A stretch of DNA of 64,000 bases from Schizochytrium sp. TIO01 (lineage: Eukaryota > Sar > Bigyra > Thraustochytrida > Thraustochytriidae). A model generated the notes under the pieces. The model was given only the letters and a program-made list of their open reading frames with translations. It made no database searches and was not told the DNA's origin. The stretch is from contig SMSO01000031.1 in NCBI GenBank assembly GCA_004764695.1, positions 2,837,048 to 2,901,047 of the forward strand, written 5' to 3'. Shown piece by piece: positions 1-9,572 of the stretch. Numbering within the stretch: the first letter of the stretch is position 1; each line of letters begins with the position of its first letter. The translations under genes and the position numbers were made by a program.

Positions 1-192
1 CCGCAAATACAGGTGAATCAATCTAAAACGCTGGAGCTGTTTTCCTCTCTCTGCCAGAGTTGTACCACCTACCAACATAGAACGTGAAGAAGAAGCAAGA
101 CTTCCACTATCTTCAGCAACTTGAATGCAGCTCTCTTCGCCACGATTTTGCGGAGGCTCTGCACTAACTTTCAAGTAAGATTGGATTTCCAT
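1..192 (-). CDS. Possible 5' end of a gene running off the left edge
   Basis: On the minus strand an ATG at 192-190 opens a frame that stays open for 64 codons to base 1, so the protein would continue outside the window. It begins MEIQSYLKVSAEPP and is rich in Ser and charged residues. The same frame stays open a little upstream of the ATG, where AG dinucleotides could act as splice acceptors, so this could also be an internal exon. A neighbouring frame (about 169-400, minus) also reads as charged, helical-looking sequence. I recognise no family. Only the open frame is seen; coding status is a guess. Confidence 0.3.
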   Translation of the reverse strand, partial: MEIQSYLKVSAEPPQNRGEESCIQVAEDSGSLASSSRSMLVGGTTLAERGKQLQRFRLIHLYLR

Positions 193-290
193 ACATTTGA
201 TGCAGGCGCTGAGCTTCTTCTGCTTCGGCTATTTCTGTCAATAGAGATAGTGTCTTAGCTTTGATTCTTTCCCTTCTTTGAGAACCTACA

Positions 291-854
291 ATGATTTCGA
301 CCCTCCATAAAAAGAAAGGCAACAATATCAATGGTGGCGGCAAGGACGACAGCAGTAGCAGCAGAATCGGAGACGAGTCTCGTGCCGACTCGATAGATTT
401 GAGCAGGGGTTGACGCCACCAATGCCGCCCTTGAAGCGTGCGAGTGGGCCCCTCAGTCGGTCAGCAGCAAGCATGCGAGTCCCTTCAAAGCCCAGCTTCC
501 CGATGCCAAAGGTACTATACGAAAGATCGCGGCTGAGTCCTCCCTTGTCGCGGCAGTTCGCGCCACTGATTCCATCTTCAGATCCTCCTCGAGAAAAGCC
601 TCGGTGTCGCGGACGCTCGCATTTGGCCTGCCTCTAGCCTAGATGATCAAGCGTTCAGGAAGATTGGGGTCGCCCATCAATTGCATTCTCGATTTGTTGA
701 AAGAATCGATGGTCTCTGCACCTCTGCGCTGCACCGCCGTCTCGAAAGCCTCCAATTCAAAATTCAAAATTCAAATTCAATTCAAACTTGTCGATTTGAA
801 TCTTTGAATATTGCGCTTAAGGCCCACCAAAGCAGCACCGGATTTGAACTATAA
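291..854 (+). pseudogene. Frame-broken coding remnant, unknown protein
   Basis: Three abutting open stretches read like one protein in two alternating frames. The first starts at an ATG at 291 and stops at 411-413. The second opens near 409 one base further on and ends at 640-642. The third returns to the first frame, from about 610 to the stop at 852-854. The text is Ser/Lys-rich at first and then helical (for example DDQAFRKIGVAHQ). It runs into an AT-rich AATTCAA repeat at about 752-785. This pattern fits a decayed gene with an insertion and a compensating change. The helical part vaguely recalls BAR-type coiled coils, but that is speculation. Chance open frames cannot be excluded. Confidence 0.28.
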
Positions 855-3800
855 TTAGCTTATTCCAAAAAACTCTTCAAATTTTGAACTGCGGATTGAG
901 AACACCACCATCATCCAAAGTTTTCTGATTTACATCGACTGAAATAGAATGGAGCCTCGCGTATCAAAGGAGCCAACCTAGGCCTTCAAGTTGCTCCACG
1001 CCTCGACTCGCTTCATCACCACAACTTGCAGCGAAAGAGCCCACGATGGAGTGGCGCACGCCCCTTCCTCTGAAATTCAGGCTAAACCCAGCGAGCCTGA
1101 AGAGTTCATCGCTAGGTAGTAAGTAGTAGGTAGTGAGTGTTCTCTTCTCGCTCAACAGAAGTCTCTGAAAAGAACGCATTGCTTTCAATGAGTGGATGTA
1201 GCCAAGACCCCTGCGCGCTGTCCCCTCCGCGATGAGGCGGTTGCAAGGGACCATCAGACAAGAGTGGTGTGTCTTCAGAGAGGGAGAGAGGGTGGATCAA
1301 GTCAAACTTTCGACTGCAGCTTGGCGATTTCATGTCGAGGATGCTAAGATTATGTGTGTAACTAAATGCCTAGCGGCATTTACTTTCCAAGGACCTTGGT
1401 TAAGAAGAGAAGTACGCCAATGCTCACTTAGCGCGTATTCAGACACCAGCTGAGACATGCTTATTCGGTTTGGTTGTGCATTTTATAAATTTTTGTTGCT
1501 AATTTGATTACCTCTATTTCACCTGATTAAAAGCAGTATTTTAATTTAAAACTTTAATAAATGAATAAATAAATACATATAATAATAATAATAATATTCT
1601 AATTAATACATAAATCTAAATCGCTTTTTAAAAAAATACTAGTAGGTTTCCTTTATTTTCACACCCTAATGAAATGAAGTGACTTCGGCGATGCAAAGTG
1701 ATTAATTGACAGATGTGCACATGAATGATGGCCTAGTTGACTGGCTGTTTGAAGGCTAACTGTAACCTCGAAGCGCATCATCCATCCCTGCTCTGCATCA
1801 TGAAGAGTTATTGGTACTGTCTCCTTTTTTCATCTTTCCTCACTAGAGATAGCGTTTTCTTACAAGTTTTTTTTAATTCCCAAAGCTAAAGGACCAAGGC
1901 TTCATTTATAAAATAAATAGGAGATAAAAGTGAAAAGCTACTTTTCATAGATATAGATACCAACGTAGTATTTATTTTTTGTTTTGTTCTTTTATTCTTC
2001 CTTTCTTTCCTTAAGTTGGCTAGAAACACTTTCTGAGATAATCGCGACCAATGCGACGATGCGAACATGTGCGCAATCATGATTTTACAACTTGCAGGTG
2101 GCAGCTATTGTCTGCTTCCAGGGCGGGTATACCGCAAGAGCCTCTGAAGCTAGAGAGACGCCTGGCTACTAGGTACAAGCACTAGGGAGGGAGCAGCTCA
2201 TGATTGTCGTTTCGAAACAGAGCATCGACTTCTTCATGCCTAGGTCCTACAAATTCATGTCGTCGGATCAATCGATTGCATTACTTTTGCGAAATGACTT
2301 TTGTTCGAACGGATCCTTTCATTCATTTCAACAAAAGTACAAATAAACTTTGGTGCGGCATGCATTGCACTGCTTTGCACTTGCTTTTGCTACGTGTGTT
2401 TTCAAGTTAAACTCCTCCTGCAAACATTCCACGTGGACATAGCCGACGAGGATCCTCGGGAGTTATGACATTTAATAAGAGCTTGACAAGTTGCAATTAA
2501 AACCGCGTGGAGATCGCAAGCACATCTGTCGACGAGCTCAACGCGCCCATGAAGGAGGCTGTTGTGAATCGCTCAGCATCCTGCAACTGCAGCCTCAACA
2601 TCATACTTCAAGAGCTGCCACTCTTGATTGTGGTTGTTGCAATTGTCGTCGTCGTTGTTCTTCTTTTTCTTGCTGTGGTTGGTTGCGTCTTTTCAGTGTG
2701 TTTATTTCAATTAAAACAAGAATCCCTTCTTGGAACGACACAGAATGGTAGAATTAAAAAAGCCTTCATGACCATGAAACACGATGTATCGCAATCGCCT
2801 TGGTGAAAATATCAGGGTTAAAAACATGTTACATCCTTGCTTGAGACTTGCTCTATCATGCACCACGCCAGCGTTCGCGCTTTCGATAACGGCAAACAGA
2901 AGCCCTGAGCATGCCTGTATGATTTGTACCACCACGAAGAAATTGAGGTTTTCTATAAACGCTGGTATCTAATCTACCTACCTACAAACCTATCTACCGT
3001 TATAGAAGTTTAACTTCAACTTAATGACTTTAATTTAAAAATAACTAAAATAAGTGATAATGGTTTCAATTCGAGGGAGTTTAAAGCGAGCGGGTGAGTG
3101 TGAAAGTGAGAAAGTGAGCGGTTGAGATGATGACGACCGTGGCGATCTAAGACGAGATGTTAGTTCTACTTCACATTTATTTTAACTACTCTTAGTAGTA
3201 GAGATATCATAATATATTTGATTGTATGATGTGAAATTATAAAAATAAAATAAAAACATGAAATAGGTATGTATACAAAGACATCGTCCATCGTCGCCTA
3301 CGTGCGGCACTTCAAAGACTATGCAGAAAGCTAGTTCCATAGCTTTAAAACTTGCCGAATACATGCAAACGAATAGTAGAAAGCTCTGTAGTTGTTCAAA
3401 TTTTGTGTAATTACGGTCGGCCTACATCAGATTTATGACATGGTCTAAGAGCGGAATCCGAAGAGGACTTGATGAAGTCAGTGAAACAGCGACTAAAACT
3501 CCTTCAGACTGGCTTACCACCTTAGTCTACATGGTGTAGCGGATCTTACCACTCTGCAAGCTCTCGCTGACTGCCCGTAAGCCACGAGCATGAAGTTCAT
3601 GATGGCCAAAGATCAGACTCTAGCTAGGTATATCATATCACAGAAGATCATTGCGTTTGCTTGCGACCGGGCGCTCTTGGAAGCTACTGCGTGCGTCGAA
3701 GTATAAGTAGACAATGTGCCAGCACAAGTAGAGCAGCCAGAATAGTTCATTTGCAGAAGCGGACTATAAGTGTCTATTGCGCCAAAAATACTAGCTTTTA

Positions 3801-4570
3801 CATTTTTTATAATTTTTTTATTGAAGAATCAGGAAATCGTCTCAGCGGAGGAAGACAAGTAGACTTGCGAGGGAGGACTGGGACGACTCAGGCACCGGTG
3901 GTTCAGAGGCTTGAGCCTGACAGCCGATGCCGTGCTGGAATCGTCGCCAACCAATAGGCGGTTTATACGACAATCTTCTCCTCGACATTTTAATCTTTTG
4001 TGTCGCAATTCTGCAGTTTATTTAGATCAGTACTTTTCGTTTCTCAAGTTTGGCTTTTGTGGTGCGCACAGGTCATCCGGAACGGTGGGGCAACATAAGA
4101 GAACTTGAACCGCACAGATCTAGTTGAATTTTGAATTAAGAGAGAGGATCATTGGCTTGAAGCGGTTTTGTGAACTATGATACCAGCCGTTCAGGAGCTA
4201 GCTCAAAGTTAGTCTATATCTAACGTTAGCCATCAACAATCGATTTTGTGGGCGGGTTAGGGATAGTGCCCATGAATTTGCGAAAGTTCACAACGATGAC
4301 TAAAGCTACTATTAGTACCTAGAATTGAAACTGTGGCATTGAATCTATGTAGTATAAAAAGTAGCATTTGTAGTACAAAATGGATAAGGAAACAATAGGA
4401 AATGTATTTGTAGTGAAGATATTTCGTACTCAGGAACCTGGCCGCCTAGGCGGACACTACATTGGGCTAGGCCTACTGCACTCACTCACAAAAATGTGGC
4501 AGGATTACTCGCTACCTTATATAAGAAGTAGCCCCCAAATATGCTGTGATGGCTCTCAGACATCTCCTTA
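855..4570. other. Gene-poor AT-rich stretch
   Basis: No convincing coding region was seen. Short open frames are scattered and lack ATG starts. One at 2507-2806 (+) would encode a hydrophobic Val/Leu segment but has an in-frame stop just upstream and no ATG. AT-rich runs of TAA/ATA repeats lie at about 1555-1640. Confidence 0.5.
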
Positions 4571-4664
4571 ATATGTTTGGAAAACATGGGAACATATGTT
4601 TGGAAAACATGGGAACATATGTTTGGAAAAACATGGGAGCATATGTTTGGAAAAACTTGGGAGC
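4571..4664. repeat. Four-copy 23-24 bp tandem repeat
   Basis: Four head-to-tail copies start at 4571, 4594, 4617 and 4641, with unit lengths 23, 23, 24 and 24. Each begins atatgtttggaaaa and ends in a form of catgggaac or catgggagc. The first two copies are identical; the third and fourth each carry one extra A in the A run, and the fourth has cttggg in place of catggg. The length changes break any reading frame, so this is probably a non-coding minisatellite. Confidence 0.85.
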
Positions 4665-5173
4665 AAGGAACAATCCTGCAACATTGTGGCGCTTTAACCA
4701 ATTAGCATTTCGTACATCTTGCAACTAGCTTAATCATGAGATTTTTGAAAGACAGCAACGATCGAAAGGGACAGACCTCATTCCATGTGAAGAAACTGGC
4801 CTATTAGGTTGATCCATGATACCATTGCTGCGGTAAACCTGGTTTGAAACAGTTCTATTAGACTCATCTCAGGTATCGATCTTACTCAAGTCAAAGGATC
4901 GAGAGAAGTAGACTTTCACTTGTGAGTTATCCATAAATGTCGTTAGGCTACGATGACGAGGCGTTAGAACTTAGATAGCACTGCTAGGACTCGAGCGACA
5001 CTGCGCGCACTACACAGAAGAGAATCTTGAGAAGCGCATAGACCAATCTCTCTTTCAGTTGCTGCTTCTTCTTGCTCGGTGGAGGTTGTCTGGCGTGGAG
5101 CTTAAAGAGCCACAAGATTTGCCAGAGCTGTCGGAGCCACAAGTAACGCTGGTTTTACGCAGAGACGAACGAG
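4665..5173. other. Upstream region of the RNase T2 gene
   Basis: This 509 bp stretch has no gene. It should contain the promoter and 5' UTR of the downstream RNase T2 gene. No clear TATA box or repeated motif was recognised. Confidence 0.4.
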
Positions 5174-5923
5174 ATGGCTTCTGTCACGACGATGTTTCAA
5201 AGTCTTGTGCTTGTGCTGGTCCTTTTGGGTGCTTCCGTGCAAACTGTTGTTGCGAATTGCGACGACAAAGGTGATGGGTCCTTTGACTTTTTCATGCTGG
5301 CTATCCAATGGCCGCCCGAGTACGGCAAGGCATACGATTACTTTACCCTGCACGGCCTTTGGCCATCTCGTTTTGGCAAAACCACTGCTAACACTTACCC
5401 TTGCGAGTGCTCGGAAGAGCCTTTTAATGAGGATGAGGTGAAAGACCTCGAAGGAGACATGACCACTTACTGGGGCTCGTTGATTGGACATAATTCCAAC
5501 ACTTGGTTCTGGACTCATGAGTGGAGCAAGCACGGCACCTGCTCAAAGATGGAGCAAGAGGACTACTTTAACTCTACGCTTCTCGCTCGTAAGCGCTACG
5601 ATCCCCTTCCTGCACTTGCAGCTGGCGGAGTCGTACCTTCTGCGACATCTCCTTACAGTGCAGACACCATCATGGATGCATTCCAAGCGTCCTATGGCTT
5701 CAAACCCATGCTCGGCTGTCGTAGTCACCGTGGACACCAACTGCTCTCAGAGATGGGCCTCTGCTTGAACAAGACGCTCGGTTTAGATAACTGCCACTCA
5801 TCTGTTATGCGCATTCATGATGAAGTAAACGATTGCAGATCGACAAAGTCAATCTACTTTCTTCCAGCAGAGACCCACAACAACCTCGATGCCTTCGTGG
5901 AGCGCATTGAGGCTAAGCTGTAA
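5174..5923 (+). CDS. Secreted RNase T2 family ribonuclease
   Basis: This 249-residue protein belongs to the RNase T2 (S-like RNase) family, acid endoribonucleases of the secretory pathway, vacuole or extracellular space. Residues 1-27 form a typical signal peptide with a Leu/Val-rich core. Both catalytic blocks are present: CAS I reads FTLHGLWPSR with catalytic His60, and CAS II reads FWTHEWSKHGTC with His115, Glu116 and His120. Cysteines consistent with the family's disulfides follow, and NST and NKT sequons suggest N-glycosylation. The length is usual for the family and the gene is a single exon. The ATG at 5174 is chosen because it gives the signal peptide at the N-terminus. The next gene is convergent. 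Confidence 0.95.
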   Translation: MASVTTMFQSLVLVLVLLGASVQTVVANCDDKGDGSFDFFMLAIQWPPEYGKAYDYFTLHGLWPSRFGKTTANTYPCECSEEPFNEDEVKDLEGDMTTYWGSLIGHNSNTWFWTHEWSKHGTCSKMEQEDYFNSTLLARKRYDPLPALAAGGVVPSATSPYSADTIMDAFQASYGFKPMLGCRSHRGHQLLSEMGLCLNKTLGLDNCHSSVMRIHDEVNDCRSTKSIYFLPAETHNNLDAFVERIEAKL

Positions 5924-6695
5924 ACAATGTACACAAAGCATTTCTGTCATAACTTTCTTATCCTTCGTTACGACATGAATAAACCTGATACCATGCCCTG
6001 TTCATCTTGCATGCCGTATCTAATAGCAAAATCCTCGTTGAGGGTCTCGTTTGATTCTCGCAGAAAACCTTTCATCATTGTGAAAGCATCAGGAACACCC
6101 TTTCTAGTACATAATCACTCTCTTAAATTTAAGTCTACATTTCATACAACGGTCGATCGATGCTCCTATGTAAGCATTTGTTTTGCAGTATGTTATTCGT
6201 TATGTATTGCTAACCTCTGCAAAAGGTAATCTTTGGCTTGCGTTTTCAGGACCCTGGTTTAACAAGATAAATGAATCAAAACAACGTTTGCCAAGAGGAA
6301 GTGCAAATAGTAAAATAAGAAGTGGTCCTTGGTTAACTCTCATGAGCATAGTCAAAAATAGCCTGAAGAACCAAGAGCCCTTTCTTCATGTTTCAAGAGA
6401 TCAACACAACAACATCAAGCTTGCTACAGCATAAGATAAATCAATTTTCCTAAACTTTATTTTGGTCGTGATGTCTAGATGAGGCCTAAAAACAAAGAAA
6501 CCCAAGGGAAGCCACCTTGTTTTCTAGATCTCTATGGGAATAGCGCCGCATCTTCATAGATAAGAAGAAGTGAGTTCAGGTAGAGCAGTGCCCTTCTGTT
6601 CTCGTCAAGTGAAGTTTGTAAGTGCAAATATGGTGGTACTACTGAATAAGGCAGGTACCATGGAACTAGATGTGCAAGGTCAAAACCCGCACAAT
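5924..6695. other. Convergent 3' intergenic region
   Basis: The RNase T2 gene and the ribose-5-phosphate isomerase gene end towards each other here. No gene is seen. Two short similar phrases (about 6245 and 6322) resemble one near 1390, but they are too short to call a repeat. Confidence 0.5.
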
Positions 6696-7409
6696 TTACT
6701 TCTTGGGAGCAGTGCGTGTGGTGACAGTACCGTCCTCTTGGCCAAAAAAGACCTTCTCAGCCATGTTGATGAAGAGACCGGTGCAGACAACGCCGGGGAT
6801 AGCGTTGAGGTCGTTCTCAAGCTTAGCAGGGTCGGCAATCTCACCAAAGTGGGCATCGAGGATGAGGTTGCCGTTATCAGTGACGCAGGGTCCGGCCTTG
6901 GCCTTGGCCATACGGAGCTCGACCTTCTCAGCGTTGAGTGCCTTGAGCTTGGCCATGATAGGCACGTACGCGATGGGAATAACCTCGATGGGCACGCCCT
7001 TAAGCCACTGCTGGCCAAGGAGCTTAGAGTCCTTGCGGTAATCGGCGCAAATGACAAGAGTCTTGGCGCATGAAGCCACAATCTTCTCCTGGGTTTGGCA
7101 TCCGCCACCACCCTTGATGCAGTTGAGATCATCATCAACTTCATCAGCACCATCAATGGCAACATCAAGCTCGGGGTGGTTCTCGAGATCTGACAAGGTC
7201 AGCTTGTACTCGGCAATGAGCTGCTTGGCCTGGAACGAGGTCGGTACGCACACGATCTTGAGGTTCTCCTCCTTGATACGCTCGGCGAGACGGACCACAG
7301 CGTAGGCAATGGTGGACCCAGAGCCAATGCCGACGGCCATGCCATCGCGAACGAACTCATCGACGGCAGCGCGGGCCGCGAGGTCCTTTGCTTTCTCAAT
7401 GCCAGACAT
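6696..7409 (-). CDS. RPIA: Ribose-5-phosphate isomerase A
   Basis: This 237-residue enzyme interconverts ribose-5-phosphate and ribulose-5-phosphate in the non-oxidative pentose phosphate pathway. The phosphate-binding motif [12 protein letters not shown] lies at residues 27-38. The catalytic block [19 protein letters not shown] lies at 85-103 with Asp86, Asp89 and Lys99, and Glu108 of QEKIV follows. The length matches the RpiA family. The open frame extends 15 codons upstream to 7454 but only to a TTG, so the ATG at 7409, which begins MSGIEKAK, is taken as the start. No organelle-targeting sequence is obvious, so a cytosolic location is likely. It is divergent from the Bud20-like gene across about 845 bp. 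Confidence 0.95.
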   Translation of the reverse strand: MSGIEKAKDLAARAAVDEFVRDGMAVGIGSGSTIAYAVVRLAERIKEENLKIVCVPTSFQAKQLIAEYKLTLSDLENHPELDVAIDGADEVDDDLNCIKGGGGCQTQEKIVASCAKTLVICADYRKDSKLLGQQWLKGVPIEVIPIAYVPIMAKLKALNAEKVELRMAKAKAGPCVTDNGNLILDAHFGEIADPAKLENDLNAIPGVVCTGLFINMAEKVFFGQEDGTVTTRTAPKK

Positions 7410-8254
7410 TGTCTTAAGACCGCGTCGAAAGAAACTCCCCAAAATACTTGTCAACGCAAGGGTTTACCCAGGAAATACAAACGATTCGTCTTTGCTAACC
7501 TGAAGTTGCATTGCATTACATCCTATCCCATCCATTGCCAATGGAATCCCGTTCATTCATGTCACATACTATAGTATCTAGGATACATAGTACTGCTAAG
7601 CAAATAAATATATAGGCTTACCTAAGAAAAGCCCAAAAGCAAGACCTGAGATGTAAAATATAAACAAATACGTAAGTACCTACTTGAAAGATACCTACAT
7701 ACATAATATAAAGCCCAGGTAAAGTAGCTTTAATAACATGAAACGAAGTAAAAGTAGACTAAATTCCTTAGTATGTTTCCCTCTTCCCGACTTCTCCTAG
7801 AATGTCCCACTTGCACGCGCAGCTATAGTTCACTTTGAGTAAATAGTAAAAGTGCGTTAAAGGAATCCATAAATAGGGAATGGTGGAACATAAGTGAAGT
7901 ATACCAGCGCCAGTCGTCTTTCTCGGACCTGCCAGTAATTCCACCTAATAGTAAAGGACTAGTCCAAGGCACATTCGGAGCCATTGACTCTCGCTAGAGG
8001 AGGAGGGGGTCCAAGGTGGTTCTGCGGCGGGCAATCAAAAGCTAGCAGCAGAACTTCGTCAAGGTTGGGCTGGTGGAGGTTCAAAGCCACATTGTTCGTG
8101 TGGCGAAAGGAGTGTGTTGCCTGGCTTGAAAGGGCCAAGCGAGTTTGTTTGGCAAAACTTGACTGGCCAGCCATCTACTTTTAGCAAAGAACTCTTGGTG
8201 GTCGTGGTGGCAAACGTTCAAGAAACTAAAACAAGAACCTCTTCGTGAATCAAA
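7410..8254. promoter_or_regulatory. Divergent promoter region, RPIA / Bud20-like gene
   Basis: The 845 bp between the two divergent starts must hold both promoters. It is AT-rich at 7560-7900, with short TAC/CTA runs around 7600-7700. A GC-rich stretch at about 7980-8110 shows no coding evidence. No specific site can be named. Confidence 0.45.
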
Positions 8255-8695
8255 ATGGGTACGGGTCGCTACGGTCGCAAGAAGCGTGCTACGGCTAAGA
8301 ACAAGGGCTTCAAGAAATACTTTCTTGCCACCAAACATCGCACGCGAGATGTAGATCAAATTCAGGATGACATTGAAAAGGGTGGTCTCACCTTTGATTA
8401 CGACCCTGATCTCCCCGGTGGAGGCCAGTTCTACTGCGTAGAATCCGGACGCCATTTCATCAATGCTGACGCTCTTGAGGCCCACAAGAAGACCAAGGCC
8501 TACAGAAAGCGTCTTAAGGACATCAAGGAGGAGCAATACAACCAGGCTTCTGCAGATGCCGCCGCAGGATGCATGAAGGAGGTCCTCCCGCCTGTGCAAC
8601 GCGATGCCGAAGGCAATGTCATTTGCAAGACCTTCGTGCCCAAGGAAACGACCGCTGCTTCGTCGTCCTCGTCGGCTGATGCTGCTATGGAGTAA
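8255..8695 (+). CDS. BUD20: Bud20/ZNF593-type ribosome biogenesis protein with altered zinc finger
   Basis: This 146-residue protein matches the Bud20/ZNF593 family, which binds pre-60S ribosomal particles and helps export them. The basic start MGTGRYGRKKRA, the central DLPGGG signature at 52-57 and the finger followed by a Lys/Arg-rich helix are all in the expected order. The C2H2 finger is altered: Cys61 and His77 are kept, but the second Cys position is Ser64 (TCC) and the second His position is Tyr83 (TAC), so two of four zinc ligands are missing. The C-terminus is a Ser/Ala-rich tail. The start ATG is in good context (aaaATGG). It is a single exon and convergent with the GRAM-domain gene. 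Confidence 0.88.
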   Translation: MGTGRYGRKKRATAKNKGFKKYFLATKHRTRDVDQIQDDIEKGGLTFDYDPDLPGGGQFYCVESGRHFINADALEAHKKTKAYRKRLKDIKEEQYNQASADAAAGCMKEVLPPVQRDAEGNVICKTFVPKETTAASSSSSADAAME

Positions 8696-9572
8696 TCAAG
8701 CAGGCAAATTGAGTAAACCGGAGTCCAGCGAGACTCCGCCCCGCGCTTTTTATCACCAACTAAACCATTCCCGTGCCTGCCAGCTTTCTCTGAGAACACC
8801 CGTATGTGCCTCAGATGCAGGTTTGCTCTGCAGATCGATGTCCAGACTCTTTATGGCCACACGAGTTCATTTGATACCCAAAACGTTCTCTCTGTGTACA
8901 AAACCGAAACAGAATAGATAAAACCTTTCAAGACGCTGTTGTTTGTGAACGAAACCTCTTTACTTGTCCATCCTTTTTTTTGTGAGGGCTTCTCTTTCTC
9001 CTTCCTCTGTCCAATGCTATTCTCCCTTTTACTCTCTTTGTACACGTCCAAGATGAGGTATGTTGCCACCAACGTAATCAAGCCGCAAAGTCTAGTAGTA
9101 TATATCACTTAACAACAAAGGCAGGATGGTTATGTCGATCGTGATTTCAAGACTTTTGACAATAGTTTTTTCGAGTATAATTTATTGACATCTCAGAGTC
9201 TTGTAATACGTTGAGCCAGAGAATTCGACTGGGAGGATCTGCAGTAATGAAACAAATATGCAACTTGTGAAATATGAATTATGAAAGACTTCATGAGAAG
9301 CTTAAACAAAATCTTGAGAGACTGGCCGGTGAAACTCAGGACAATACGGTATCATACTCTGTATACATGCTCTAGTAAGACTTCTTGGTGACTAGACAAA
9401 CCTAGAAAGCGGTTCAACATCATTTTGTGAAATCTGTGCTAATTATGTTCTGAAGAACTCTGAATACAACCAAGCTATAGAAAGATAGAAGTCTATCGCC
9501 CCCCCCCATCCACCTCCTCCCATTTTTTTTTTGAAAGATGATGCTCACAATGCACGATGCGTGAGTAAGCAA
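8696..9572. other. Convergent 3' intergenic region
   Basis: This stretch lies between the 3' ends of the Bud20-like and GRAM-domain genes. No gene is seen. A C9 run at 9501-9509 and a T10 run near 9525 lie close to the GRAM gene's 3' end. Confidence 0.5.

Noticed and set aside
2507-2806. Frame encoding a strongly hydrophobic Val/Leu segment
   Set aside because: It starts at GTG with a stop just upstream, no ATG and no splice acceptor. The hydrophobic text comes from a GTTGTCGTC-type repeat.
6570-7168. Long open frames opposite and in other phases of the ribose-5-phosphate isomerase gene
   Set aside because: They are shadows of a well-conserved enzyme gene; none resembles a protein family.
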